A stretch of 64,000 nucleotides of DNA from Catonia carolina (GCA_035578175.1 JAQMRL010000008.1:95117041-95181040); one strand, 5' to 3'. Numbered from the stretch's first letter, positions 12,095-23,820 are shown. The notes: generated by a model from the sequence alone, not told the origin. A program made the numbers and translations.

Positions 12095-13220
12095 TTTCTG
12101 ATTGGTTTTTCTTTATGTATAATGAATTATGCCAATTAGGATTTAATTGTTTTCTGAATTAATGTGTCTCATATATTATAGATTCATTGAGTAACTATAA
12201 TAATTTAGTCAGTATTTGATATACACATACATAACAATTGCATTGTTTGGCTTTATTAACCCCAAAATTTTTATAAAATTTTCAATTTATAATTAACAAC
12301 AAACAGACGAAAATTTAAAACGTGTGAAAGATTTCTGAAAAAAAATCAAAGTGGGCTCGGAAAGTGAAATAGAAACTCACAGAATTTACAGATATAATGG
12401 CACCAGAGGGAAACAAGTAGGTATAAAATTGGAAAAAAATTTCAATGCCCTACAGAGGTTAAAATGGAATATAAATTATGTATAATAAGTATATTCAAGG
12501 GGTATCCTGAATATAAAACTAATCATTTGACGATATATTATATTAAATTTAATCTTAAAATCCAACAAACATCATAATAAAAGCTTAGATTTTATTGAAT
12601 TTGTGATCATACACTGAATTTACATGGGTCATAAACTTTTTCAAATGTAGCCTATATAGTGTAGCAGAAAATTTATTAAAATTTTTCTATTTGTTTTTGA
12701 TTTGATAATATATTATGTATTTTTTTGTCAACAGGGTATGTAGAAATTATGAAAGAGATAAATTTATTTTAAATGTGCACTCAATATTTCTTAATATATA
12801 ATGGACATATAAATAAATAATAAAATTCTTTAAATTTACTAAATTGAATTCCATTATGTATTTTATTATTCTATAGAAATTTAATGTATTAAAGTCGATG
12901 TGTCATATCTTAATAATAAAACATTTCAGTTTAACCAATGGCTAAAATTCCCTTTACCGCTACAAATTTACTACCTTTTCATTGTACGTACAATGGGTAA
13001 TCATTAAAAGTACATGTGAATTTCAAATTTGAAGTTCTATTTCTAAAACAAGAAATTTAAATTTTTCTACTCATCAAACATCTTATACACGTATTACACA
13101 ATATCTTTTGGAAAAATGAATGTTGCCTTCTATTTTTGGTCTACAAAAAAAAATAAGTTAAACAAAATCTCTCTTTCCTCCCCAGGATTACATTCCTTAT
13201 TATTTGTTCAAACTGGCTGA
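12095..13220 (-). promoter_or_regulatory. Upstream region of receptor exon C with conserved block
   Basis: Matches the regions upstream of exons B, D and E. The core at about 12880-13020 includes CAGTTTAACCAATGGCTAAA, TTCCCTTTACCGC and ACCTTTTCATTGTACGTACA. Weaker similarity continues to about 13220, matched by 23930-24130 upstream of exon D. Confidence 0.5.
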
Positions 13221-13499
13221 AATTTGGACGGGGTTAATCAAGATGTACCACACGTTAAATATGTCTATTGAGAGACTTCTTTTACAAATGTCATATATTT
13301 AGATCGTTGTGAAGGATTAAATTTAAAAAGTTTTAAGGGTCATTTTTTTGTGTTTAATCTTTAGAATTTAGATTAAAAATTTTGAATCTTTAAAATGTTA
13401 CTGCTGCTGCACCGAAGAGTTTTGGTTGTGTAAATCCATTTACGTTTTAATACATTATTACAAATCTTTACCTTTATATTCTAGCGCAACTTTATATGA

Positions 13500-13650
13500 A
13501 ATTTTAGCGCAACTGGCTTCTACGCCGGGATCCCGGGTTCGATTCCCGGTTAGGTCTGACATTTTTTCATCACTCATTTTCATCTGTCACCCATCTCACC
13601 GTCTGCATTAGCAGTAATTGCAAAACAGTCGGACGTAAAACAAAAAACAA
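13500..13650 (+). mobile_element. SINE with family-1 tail but a different tRNA-like head
   Basis: The head has a strong B box (GGGTTCGATTCCCGG) preceded by GCGCAACTGGCTTCTACGCC. The tail (CACCGTCTGCATTAGCAGTA, then ACAGTCGGACGTAAAAC) is that of SINE family 1. The head differs from that of the 1475, 19271 and 27186 copies. It is not a tRNA gene: there is no acceptor-stem pairing and it continues into the SINE tail. Confidence 0.65.
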
Positions 13651-14601
13651 ATGGAATTTAACGGCAAAAAATTATATATTGGCACAATTGAACTTTTGTT
13701 AAAATGTAGGTTTTGTTTAAGTGGAATCGGTGATTTTTAATAAAAAAATGTGTATTAAATTTTTAGTCAAGAATTTAGTACAGCGCATTTTTATTTTTTT
13801 TATTTTTTTGTAATGTGAGGACATGACGAAAAGCGTTGATCAAAGATAAAATCCAGATAATGAACTGTATGATCTTGAAGAATCGGCGTATTGTTTAGAA
13901 AGACACGAGGACAGGTACCTATCCGTAAAGTGAAAGTGATACGACTGGATTTGGCAGGATTTATTTTCGTTTCCCGTCGTCAAATCCATTAATTTTCCTT
14001 CTATTTAATGAATAAAAGATAAAAAGTGAATTTTTAATACTAAATAATTGTTTTGTTTTTAAATTCATAATGTGTATCCGATGATTTTAATTGAGAATAA
14101 TAAGTAAATCCATGAACCAACGATTGAAAAACGTTTTTGACAAATGATTTAGGTGGTTGAGAAGGTTACATTTGAAATGTAGTAAGGGGAACTTGCATTC
14201 GTTCTTTAGAATTTACATTGAAAATCCTGAATGTTTTAAATTATGGCAGCTGCACCGAAGACTTGGATTCTGTATAGCCATATTACTTTTTATCACAAGA
14301 TTATAAATCTTTACATTTATGTTTATAAGTAATCTGTATTTCACGGCAAAAAAATTCCAAATTGGCATAATGAAACTTTTCTTTAAATATAGTTTATTTA
14401 ACCCTCCGGGACTGGCACTAAAAAAATAACATGAGGGCTGGCGCCGTTGTATTTTTGCAACATCTTGTAATAAAATATCCTACCAACTTAAATATTATTA
14501 TCTTATTATTGAAACTGTATTATTGAATACATATTTGAATAATATTGCATTTTTGTAAAATATATTTAGAAAATACGAAAATCACAATACATTTTAAAAT
14601 A
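13651..14601. other. No gene recognised
   Basis: About 950 bp of AT-rich DNA. GACATGACGAAAAGCGTTGATCAAAG at its centre has a counterpart near 18410-18440, so it is probably an old repeat. The GGGACTGGCACTAAA string near 14406 resembles GGACTGGCACCATTG at 16457 on the far side of the mariner element. Confidence 0.45.
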
Positions 14602-15959
14602 TAGGGTGATTCAAAAAGAGCGCCGGTTTTGACATATCAAATTAAGAGATTTATTTTATTGAAAAACTGAAAATAAATACATCAACAAGTTCATCTTACC
14701 TTCCGATTTCATGTATGAAAAATGATGTCATGCATGTGTCCTCCTCTACTGCGCTGGTCAATGCATGCATCAACTCTGTCCATGAAATTGGATATTACTG
14801 CACGACAAGTTTCGACTTCCATTTGCCCGATAACCCGTCGAATTTCCTCCTTCAAGTCATTGATGTTTCGGGGTTTATTGGCATACACCAATGACTTCAG
14901 ATGACCCCAAAGATGAAAGTCACAAGGCGTCAAGTCACACGACCTTGGTGGCCATTGATGGTCGGAATTACGAGAAATGATGCGATCCTGGAACCGTTCA
15001 CGGAGCAACAATATTGTTTCTCGTGCAGCGTGACAGGTGGCACCATCCTGCTGAAACCACAACTCGTCAATGTCCATTCCATCCAAATGACGCCACAAAA
15101 ACTCCCTAATCATCGTACGGTATCGGTCTCCATTTACTGTCACGGCTTGTCCTTCTTGATTTTCAAAAAAGTAAGGGCCGATGACACCGCCCGACCAAAA
15201 GCCGCACCAAACTGTCACTCGCTGTGCATACATTTCCCTTTCATTAACCACGCGAGGGTTTTCTAAACCCCACATACGGCAGTTCTGTTTATTAACAAAA
15301 CCGTTTAAGTGGAAGTGCGCCTCATCACTGAAAATGATTTTGTTTGCGAAGGTGTCATCATCCTGCCGTTTTCTCAATACCCAGTCAACAAACTGTCGTC
15401 TCTTCTGGTGGTCTGCCACTTTCAAATGTTGCGTCAACTGAATTTTATACGGGTGATATTGGAGATCGTACCGAAGAATTCTCCGTACAGAAGAATATCG
15501 TAAACCCAATTGTTGAGAACGGCGACGTATTGATTTTGCTGGGCTAACAGCCACACTGTCACGAACCAACGCAACGTTCTGCTCAGTTCGGCCAGAACGA
15601 CGACGTCCATAACTTTTAAGGTCGACTGTTGAACCCGTCTCAAAAAACTTTTTTGCGAACTGTTGATTCATTCGGTGCTTCATTACGTCCTAGAGTACCG
15701 CGAAGTCGCCTGACAGTAGCCGCATAACTCTCTCCACTCTGGTAAAATGTTTTGACGATTAACACTAGTTGTGCAATAGTAAACTTCTCCATGGTTAGAC
15801 ACAGACTGCGAGAGTACTACACTGCGAACAAGAGAAACTACAACTGAATCGTCAATCGGAATGTTCTCCGAAATAGAAATGGGGTCTAACAATGTTGCCA
15901 ACCGATAAACAAAAATTTACCAGCCGTTTAAAAACCGGCGCTCTTTTTGAATCACCCGT
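14602..15959 (-). mobile_element. mariner-like (IS630/Tc1/mariner superfamily) transposon, complete with TIRs
   Basis: The terminal inverted repeats share GGGTGATTCAAAAAGAGCG and then CCGGTTTT (left 14604 onward, right ending 15957). TA duplications can be read at 14600-14601 and 15960-15961, if two differing terminal bases are counted in the repeats. The transposase gene lies on the minus strand within. Length of about 1.36 kb is normal for the superfamily. Confidence 0.9.
14709..15792 (-). pseudogene. mariner-like transposase, one frameshift
   Basis: Cut-and-paste transposase. The N-terminal helix-turn-helix begins at ATG 15792 (MEKFTIAQLVLIVKTFYQSG) and runs to an A6-G-T6 homopolymer at about 15645-15660. 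There a one-base indel moves the rest into the frame read from 15683 to 14709. The catalytic acidic residues are seen in FSDEAHF, WFQQDGATCHAA and PPRSCDLTPCDFHLWG. I count 36 residues between the second Asp and the Asp of CDL, against 34 in classic mariner. Length is close to the family norm of ~345 aa. Apart from the indel it looks intact, so it is either recently dead or an assembly error. The paired TIRs show that the element inserted as a unit. Confidence 0.88.
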
Positions 15960-17194
15960 TATTACAAAAACGTAAATTATATTATTTAAAAAAAAATTAC
16001 AGATTGTAAGGCATTATTTTATACGATATTTTTAACTTACTACTACAATATTACTGCATTAAGAATATTTTGTAATTTGTTTTATTTAGAAATATCGTTC
16101 AAACAGTATATGGCCGTCTGTTGTGGCATGTACTGAATCCAGGAGCAACAGCCACGAAAGGCACGAAGCATTTCATTTACAGTTACGAATTCGCTCATAC
16201 TGTAACTATTTATAATATTTGATAAAAACAAGTAAAATATTTCCCTGATTGCGGACAGTTTTCGTCTCTCATTCCTAGATGGAACGATCATCAAATCTGA
16301 AAAAGTTTAGAAGAAATAACAATTTGTAATCGCTCACGTCCCCTCTCAACAACTGCATGGCTGTCCCATGAGATAAAATGTAATGAAATTGTATTGTCTA
16401 AAGACAGAGCACAAATTATGCAGTACGGCACCAATGAGCCAAAAGTATGACGTCCGGACTGGCACCATTGTGAATTCGCAAAATTCCTTCATGGCGCCGG
16501 TAAAACTCCCGTATCTCAGAAAATAACAATATTTTAAAATTTTTATGATATGGTAATACGAAGGAGAAATGAATTGAGGAATCCATGGAGTGGATCTGAC
16601 CTAATTACCTATAATATAGGTAATTATACTATAATATAGGTTATATATAATACCTATATTATAGGTGAAGTGGAAAGCGAAAAGGGACCTCTTGTTGGAA
16701 GAAAAAATGTGGTGTTAGGATCGATTCATCGATATTTGAGTTTTTTATTGATTATTATTATTTAATTTATCTGGTTGTATTTTCAATGTAATTAATCCTG
16801 TATGAATGACTACGCAATAAAAGTAACATCTATCCAAAAAGATTGAGGTATCTGTAAAGAAAAATGCCGAGATCATCCGGTAGGTATCCTGAGCTCGAGT
16901 CAGACCTATCGGACTCAGTTGCAGAACCACTAAATAAAAAATAAATGCACTCTGTTTAAAAAAACTTTCAACGTCAAGCATCAAAATTTAAAAAAAAATT
17001 AGTATAATTTATGTGTAATATTTTTCTTAAATATGTAAAATTTAGAAAGGGTGATGTAAAAGTTTGAAATACGTTTAACACCAATTTGTTTATCAAAAAA
17101 ACTTTTAAACTGCTGTAATTTACAAACTTTTGAGAGGAAAATCTGAATTTTGCATCAATCATTCAGAATTTAATGGTAAATTTAAAAAACCTAT
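15960..17194. other. No gene recognised
   Basis: Low-complexity AT-rich sequence with several short frames, none resembling a protein family. A perfect inverted repeat sits at 16607-16666. Confidence 0.45.
16607..16666. repeat. Perfect 15-bp inverted repeat (hairpin)
   Basis: ACCTATAATATAGGT at 16607-16621 and its exact complement ACCTATATTATAGGT at 16652-16666. Further TATAATATAGG repeats lie between, so the 60 bp can fold into nested hairpins. Confidence 0.85.
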
Positions 17195-17242
17195 ATAGTT
17201 TCAAATCAGCCTTTCAGCTGATGATCTAAACAACAACAACTC
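17195..17242 (+). mobile_element. Repeat family 3, 3' fragment
   Basis: Only the terminal TTTCAAATCAGCCTTTCAGC, then TGATGATCTAAACAACAAC survives. Confidence 0.7.
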
Positions 17243-17955
17243 TAAATGTAAAATTTTCGACAGGAGGTCCCTTTTCGGATTTCGGATTCCGGCTTTTTTC
17301 GGATTTAAAAGAAAATACAAAAAACTGACATTTGTTGCAAAAATGCAACAGCGCCACTCACTAAAGGTTAAGGGAAATCGTTGATTTTTGTGGAAGAGAT
17401 CTAGGCCTATATCAAAATTTAGTGAAGAATTTAGCATAATGCGTTTTTTTAAGGTACTGTAAGATAAATAAAATATATCCCCACAAGTTGATGCCAATTT
17501 GTAAGATAAATAAATTCACATCAGTAAATATGTTATTATTTTATTTTAACAGTATTGTTTTTGTCACAACTTCTGGAATTATCGTTCTTATTACATCGAT
17601 TATCTGTGGAATTAGTCGTATAATCTATTTCATGTACACAATTTGTCACGTTACAATTATTAGCTATCTTTAATAATGTTGTTCTACAATCTTTTAATAT
17701 CTTGAAAAATCGTCCATATAACATTTCTTTTTTGTAAATAATGAATATAATAAAACACATAAATTCTCATCTAGTATTGTTTCATTAATATACTTCTAAT
17801 ATATTAAATATATTTTGAATAATAATTGAGCGTAACATGAGGACGTACTCTCCCTTTTAGATTTCCAATCCCCACTAACTAATTTTTTACAATTTCTTCC
17901 CCTTTTTCTTCTTAGTTGCCTAGCAACAAGACTTTTGTTTGTATTTAATTTATTA
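17243..17955. other. No gene recognised
   Basis: Short overlapping frames on both strands near 17490-17760 lack family features. The CTTCTTAGTTGCCTAGCAAC stretch near 17910 resembles 600-620. Confidence 0.4.
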
Positions 17956-17956
17956 A

Positions 17957-18283
17957 TCTTTAATTCCTAATTTGTGTACGTTGCAATCTGTTCAATTTAG
18001 AACAATAAGCAACCCCATGACCCAATGAGATGAGAATGATGTGTATGACGTGTAAATGAGGTGTAGTCTTGTACAGACCCAGGTCGACCACCCCTGAGAG
18101 AGTATGGTTAATTAAACCCCAACCATCAAAGTACACCGGTAACCACTGTCTAGTATTCAAATCCGTATAAAAGTAACTACATTTACTAGGATTTGAACCA
18201 GAAACCTTCGTCTCCGAAAATCAGCCGTTAAACAGCTGATTCTGGCGACGACTTTACCTCTAGACCAACCCGGTGGGTTATAA
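17957..18283 (-). mobile_element. SINE family 2, near-complete copy
   Basis: Minus-strand copy with its A-box region at the right (GGTTGGTCTAGAGGTAAAG) and B box GGTTCAAATCC. The body carries GGGTCTGTACAAGACTACAC and ends at TTGCAACGTACACAAATT. TAATTTATTAAT occurs at both ends (about 17945 and 18283), a likely target-site duplication. Confidence 0.8.
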
Positions 18284-18692
18284 TTTATTAATGTAAAATA
18301 ATTTTGAATATTTAATATCAACCAGCTGGCTCTATTTATGTTTACACTTCAATAGACCAAAATATAAACACAGCCAGCTGTCAGTCATTTTTGGATCGTT
18401 ACAGTACGGACACGACAAAAAGTTTTGATCAAAGATTAAACCCAGACAATGTATACTGACTGCCCACTTAAGGAAGAGTGCAGTAAGTGCAAAATTTCAG
18501 TTTTGTCGTTATATGTTACATAATATGTTTCCGACAATGAGGAACCCAATAAACCCAACAAAAACACCATTTTATCAACTATCAACACGAAGATTATTAC
18601 AGCTAATTTTTACGAAGGAGCATGCCCGTACGTACAGAAATCTAAACAAAAATAATAACTTAATACGTAATGTATTATATTTTATTATAATA
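18284..18692. other. No gene recognised
   Basis: AT-rich. Contains CCAGCTGGCTCTATTTATG and GACACGACAAAAAGTTTTGA strings that recur, diverged, near 690 and 13820. Probably an old interspersed repeat. Confidence 0.4.
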
Positions 18693-18949
18693 CGAGGTGT
18701 GGCTAATTAATAGCGAGACTGACGTCGTAAAAAGTTTTGTTTTTATTTTATACATAATCACTTATTGTCACCTTCAATGTACACTCCTTCTATATCCCTA
18801 CAACGCTCCATGCAAATGTTACATTGTTGGAAATAGTGCTGGAAATCATCTTCTGTCAGCACCTTCAAGACACGTGCCGCTTTCTCTTTTACAGCTTCCA
18901 CAGACTCAAATCTTGTCCCTTTTGATGCAGATTAGGGAACAGGTAGAAG

Positions 18950-19722
18950 ATTATGACATGTGATGAAACGTGGTTTTTTACTTATGATCCGAAAACGAAG
19001 CGCCGATCCATGCACTGGAAGAGCCGACCTTCACCGAGAGCCAAAAAAGCTCGAATGAGCAAGTCAAAATTTAAAGCAATGATGTTTGTTCTTTTTGATA
19101 TCCATGGGATTGTGTACTTCACTGGGTTCCTGAAGGTCAAACAATGAATCAATATATTTCCGCCTTGAGGTACTTTCTAAACTACGTCAAACAGTAATGA
19201 AAAACGCTCCGAAATACGGAAGGACAAATCATGGGTTCTCCACCAAGACAATGCGCCAGCTCATTTCGCGCCGGCCGCATTGGCGCAGTTGGTAACGTGC
19301 TCGCCTCTCATCATGCGGTCTTGGGTTCGAATCCCATTCAGGCACGGCATTTTTTCATACGTTACAAAAAATCATTTCATCATTCACCGTCTGCATTAGC
19401 AGTAATTGCAGAACAGTAATGGCAAAAAAAAGCTCATTCCGCGTTATCTGTCAAGAGGTTCCGAGCCAAGTACAGCATCTCAGTGTTAGAACATCCATCT
19501 TATTCACCATATCTTGCACCATGTGACTTCTACCTGTTCTGTAAGGTGAAATATGCATTAAAAGAGACAAGATTTGAGTCTGTGGAAGCTGTAAAAGAGA
19601 AAGCACGTGTACTGAAGAAGCTGCCAGAAGATGACTTCCAGCACTATTTCCAACTATGGAAAATTCGCATGGAGCTTTTTAGGGATAAAGAAGGAGTGTA
19701 TATTGAAGGTGGCAATAAGTAA
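18950..19722 (+). pseudogene. mariner transposase C-terminal half, SINE-disrupted
   Basis: The frame from about 18950 reads DETWFFTYDPKTKRRSMHW, with the first catalytic Asp in its DETW context. It degrades to VLHQDNAPAHFA with the second Asp, where the SINE sits. It resumes after it as LSVKRFRAKYSISVLEHPSY, then SPYLAPCDFYLF, the DD34D third-Asp region with SPD changed to SPY. It ends in the conserved C-terminus at 19722. The N-terminal DNA-binding half is absent, replaced by an inverted 3' end. Non-functional. Confidence 0.85.
19271..19430 (+). mobile_element. SINE family 1, complete copy in mariner
   Basis: 160 bp with tRNA-like A box (GGCGCAGTTGG) and B box (GGTTCGAATCC). The tail TCTGCATTAGCAGTAATTGC is followed by a short A-rich end. 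Flanked by the 13-bp duplication AGCTCATTTCGCG (19258-19270) / AGCTCATTCCGCG (19431-19443), with one mismatch. Confidence 0.92.
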
Positions 19723-19784
19723 TTATGTATAAAATTAAAATTAAACTTTTTACAACTTCAGTCTCGTTATTTAGCCACACCTCG

Positions 19785-20696
19785 TGCATTCTTTCTTTAG
19801 AAATATAGTTCATGATTCGACTTCAAAAATTAAGGTTTTATGACACTAAAAAACAGCAAGCTAACAAAAATACTGACCTTTATTTTCTCAAAATGTATTA
19901 CTTTGAACCACGAACCTTCGTCTCCAAAAATTAGCTGTTAAGGTAAGACGGAATCCCTATGTAGCTACATGTTGACAAAAGGAACGTTTTCTCATAAACT
20001 ACTGAACCAAATTACTTCAAATTTTTACAGCAGTTTAATTGGAGTGTGTTACATACGCTAAATTTTTCAGTAAGTAGGTAAAAACAGAAAATGAAAAAAA
20101 TGTTGTTCATTTCATTTTGTTCATTCCAAAAAAACTCTACATGAAGTACTTTAAGATACAGTGTTTGAAAATTTCAGAAAGATTGATCGACCGGTTGCTG
20201 AGGAAATGTTCCTTATGTATTAAAAAACCATATTTTCGGTATATGGTATATGTCGGTAAATGTTCATGTACAGTTATCAGTACTTAGAATCAAAACTTTC
20301 TGGGTCATAAGCTTATTTTTCATCAATATAAACATCTAATTTCCTTTTCTTCATTCTTCTCTTTTTCCTGGCTTCTTATATACATAAGTATATATGTATA
20401 TAATTATGCTAGGTGATAATGTAAATGAAAGAATACGAAAATATTGCGTGCAATACTTAAAAAAAAATAAATTCTTTATTAATCCACCGTCAAAAAACAT
20501 GTATGGCACACCAATAGATGATGTAGAAAAACTTGAATGATCAATTGACGCTAAAAACAAAAAATCGAAAAAAAATTCCCCGATTCCGTCTTCCCTAAAT
20601 CATGTGATGCACGGCAACATTTTTATCATTAGATCAAACCGGTGGTTTATTAGACATAACCAGAATAAATAAAAATAAACAGATAATTTTACTTAC
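19785..20696. other. No gene recognised
   Basis: Only a small SINE family-2 fragment is recognised (about 19905-19945, minus strand, the B-box region). The rest is AT-rich non-coding sequence 3' of receptor exon D. Confidence 0.45.
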
Positions 20697-21613
20697 CAAT
20701 ATTTGTTGTCTACTGGAAAAAATAACCGAGACAAAATATGTTGTTGTATAAAAAGCAACCCAACTCATGGCATACAAATCATAAGACCATTTATTTATAT
20801 TTAGTAATCGAGTAACAGCGACGTAACTCATCAATAAAATTTCTCCTTTTATGTAATAAAATAAATAAGTTTGATAAAAACTGTAGGAATTATTTATAGT
20901 TTTAGCACATATCATTAAATTGTAATGCAATATTCTAAAATTCTTCATGACACATTTTGGGGAATTTGATAACCTTCCTTTTGAATTAGTTATTATAAAA
21001 CTTTTAATTAATTGATCTAACATTTTAAGTCTTTTGTTGATAGAGGAATACAATATACCCATCAACACATAATGGACTTGTAAAGGAATCACATGAATGC
21101 CGTCGTATATAATCCAAAATTTAGCTTTTGATATTTCTCTTTTGCTCGTATTAAAAAAAGAGATAAATAATCTATTATTATCATTATTATTATTAATGCA
21201 CCGAATAAACAATTTTTATATTTATCAAATTTATTTTCAAAAGCTTTAAAGTCTTTTAATGAAAGTATTTCGATTAAATTTCTATCAAAATTTTCTATAT
21301 TTATTATAATATTATTAAAGTTTTTGTACACTTTAATTAAAGTTAAATGTTGTATTATTGTACTCATAAATTTAAAATGCCCAAACATAAAAACACGATA
21401 TGATTGTAATTTAATCAAAAGGAACTGATAATAACTTATACAGTACAGTAAAATTATAAAACTGTAAGAAATAAGGAATTCTTTATTCTTCCAATTATAA
21501 ATTACATAAGTAAAATTCGACTTTTCTTTTAACGGAATAAGTCTCAAGTATTTAAATAATTTTAAAAACAATATTAAACATTCATACAAATTTGAAAAAT
21601 TTAAGTTATTCAT
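20697..21613 (-). pseudogene. Gustatory-receptor-like long exon D, one frameshift
   Basis: Starts MNNLNFSNLYECLILF at 21613 and follows exons B, C and E closely until about 21160, where a 7-A run marks a one-base indel. The correct frame resumes as FFNTSKREISKAKFWIIYDG and continues through PLQVHYVLMGILYSSINKRL and NNSYSFYQTYLFYYIKGEIL to SSRQQIL at a GTAAGT donor (ACTTAC 20691-20696). Length is 917 nt, one short of the 918 of exon E. Everything else is intact, including the splice donor. It is therefore a very young pseudogene or a sequencing/assembly error in a homopolymer. The inferred function is that of its siblings. Confidence 0.8.
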
Positions 21614-22622
21614 TTTCTGATTGGGTTTTCTTTATAATTGAATTAGTATTCGAATTAAGTTTGTTTTCTGATTTAATATATCTCGTGCAACTAGATCATC
21701 AATAAGTAGCAAAATATTTAGTCAGTCTTTGAAATATAAGTACGTAGCCTAATTAAATACCATTATTTTGATAAAATATTCAATTATAAATAATTAACAC
21801 ATTCAGACGAAAATTTAAAACGTGGGAAGAATTTCAAAACAAAAAATCAAATTGGGCTTTGAAAGGTGATAACAACAAACATAAAGTTGCAGACATATTG
21901 GTAGTGGAGGAAAACAAGTACAAAATTGAAAATGTCTTTATCATTGTCCTACAGAGGTAAAAATTAATAATAAATAAAGTATATCAAGATACTTATTAAG
22001 AAAAAGTCTCTTGAATATAGAACTAATCAGCCCAAAATATATTGATTTAAAATATATTGATATAAATAAATAGTAGTAATAGTAGACAGTAATAGTAGTA
22101 ATTTAAATATATTGATATATTATAAATATATTGATTGATTTTCAAAATATATTGATTTATTGATTTATATATATTAATTTAAATGTATAATTCAAGTAAC
22201 TTAATAAAAAGAATTTGATTATTAAATTTTTGACTACACACACTTTAAAAGGGATATAAACTTTTTAAAATGCGACCTATAAAATTTTGTAAAATTGTGT
22301 AGAACAAAATGTATTTTATATTTTCATATTTGTTTAAATAATGTTTGTTTTGATACGTTAATATTTTATTTGATTTATAAATCTATTTTTATGTATTACT
22401 GTTGTCAACAGGATATGTAGAAATAATGCAAAACATAAATTGATATTAAATTTGCACACAATATTTCTTAATGCAAAATAAAAATATAAATTAATAATAA
22501 AATTCTTTAATTTATTCAATTGAACTCCATTAGATATTTTAATATTCTATAACAATTTATTGTAGTAAAGTAGGTACCGTATCATATCTTAATAATAATA
22601 CATTTCAGTATAACCAATGGCT
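21614..22622 (-). promoter_or_regulatory. Upstream region of receptor exon D, part 1
   Basis: Alignable with the regions upstream of exons B, C and E. The conserved core begins at about 22570 and is cut at 22622 by a LINE insertion; it resumes at 23821. Confidence 0.5.
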
Positions 22623-23820
22623 TTTTTTTATCCGAGGTTGGACTTAATTGAGGCGTTCTCGTCCAGCCCCAAGGAGGCCGCAACCAAAACTACCAACCAA
22701 AACCCGCCATATTTTGATCCGAAATCAGCAAAGAACCCTCCACCTCTGTCGGAACTGTTTATATAATACTACAAGGGAAATTAGGGCGTTCCCGCTGATC
22801 TCCAGATGTCTCCTTCCTCCGCAGTCTTCCAACCACCCTTTCTGCAAACTGAGCGACCAACTACAAGCTCTTCTCATCACGCAGCATCGCTGCCCCTATT
22901 CTCTCTGAGATCCACTATGCAACGCCTATCTTCTCAGATGTCTCCATTCTGTCGAGGCCAAAATAGGAATATCTTTCTAAAATATGCGCCATGGATGTCC
23001 TCCTTATCCACACCTCGACATACGGAATGAACCTCCTTGTCCACTCCCCAACCCTAGCTTCACTCCATCTCCTCTGCCACCTGCTGAGTAATCAACTGCA
23101 ACATTACTCTTTATCAGCACCAGCTCACTGCTCTTCCCTCCCGCACGCCACTAAATCCCATGGGGGCATTCCCGAAATTACCAGGGTTGCCTCCGTAGAC
23201 ACAGTTCTATAAGCACTACATATTTTCAGTGCCAGTTTCCGCTACGTCCTTAAAAGCCTGTCTCTGTACCTTTTAAATATTAGGGCTCTGCTCCACACAG
23301 GTACACCATACAATACCACTGATGTTGCCACTGCCGCCAACATCAATCTCTTTGCCCCCTTGCCTTGGGATCTCAATATTAGGCATCAATCTATTTAAGG
23401 TGCTGCAGATTTTTTCGGTTTTAGCCAACGTCTCAATAGTATGCAACCGAAAGTTTCTTCCAGAGTCCAACCACAATCCCAGGTACTTCAATCTCTTCCC
23501 AAGCACCACCTCGACATCACCCACCTTGAACTTAATAGGGCTAAGCCTCCGTCTTCCGGCCATTATCACCGCTTTTGTCTTTTCAGGGGATAGGTGTAAT
23601 TTCCTCCTACAAAGCGACTGACTTATATCCTCCATTGCAGAGTTAACTTTACCTATAAGTCCTTCCTTTGTCCTAGACGTAGCTACCAGCGCTAGATCAT
23701 CTGTGTATCCCACCTGATGTAGACCCTCTGGTAACCTGAGTATCAATACCTAGTCGTACTGTATGTTCCACAAAATTGGACCTAAAACTAACCCTTGTGA
23801 AACTCCACTTGTGACGTCAA
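22623..23820 (-). mobile_element. 5'-truncated R1-clade LINE
   Basis: Flanked by the 13-bp duplication ATAACCAATGGCT (22610-22622 and 23821-23833). Oriented minus, with a short A run at its 3' end (22623-22630 on plus is T-rich). The 5' truncation falls inside the reverse transcriptase palm, at a SQGLVLGP-like motif. Confidence 0.92.
23270..23815 (-). pseudogene. R1-clade reverse transcriptase fragment
   Basis: Begins in the palm (GVSQGLVLGP), meets a stop, then reads LRLPEGLHQVGYTDDLALVA. YTDD here stands where R1-clade enzymes usually have YADD. It continues LSPEKTKAVIMAGRRR, YLGLWLDSGRNF and RLMPNIE, the R1-type thumb. The frame decays after 23273. The N-terminal endonuclease and ORF1 are missing through 5' truncation. 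Not functional. Confidence 0.85.

Larger units (their letters stand above)
18693..19784 (+). mobile_element. Rearranged mariner with two inverted 3' ends
   Basis: Both termini (CGAGGTGTGGCTAAxTAA) derive from the 3' end of a classical DD34D mariner. The left arm 18693-18935 is the 3' end on the minus strand; the right arm 19553-19784 is the 3' end on the plus strand. They pair along about 240 bp with scattered mismatches. Only the central and C-terminal transposase parts survive between the arms. It is interrupted by a SINE at 19271-19430. Confidence 0.85.

Noticed and set aside
14722..15547. Plus-strand frames of 60-121 codons
   Set aside because: Shadows antisense to the mariner-like transposase.
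19271..19430. tRNA gene
   Set aside because: A and B boxes are present, but there is no paired acceptor stem; the sequence runs into a repeated SINE tail with a target-site duplication. The same applies to the other tRNA-like hits at 1475, 13500, 27186, 49270 and 61704.
22648..23212. Plus-strand frames of 73-99 codons with many Pro, Ser and His
   Set aside because: They are antisense to the R1-clade LINE 3' part; their composition reflects the GC-richer LINE sequence.
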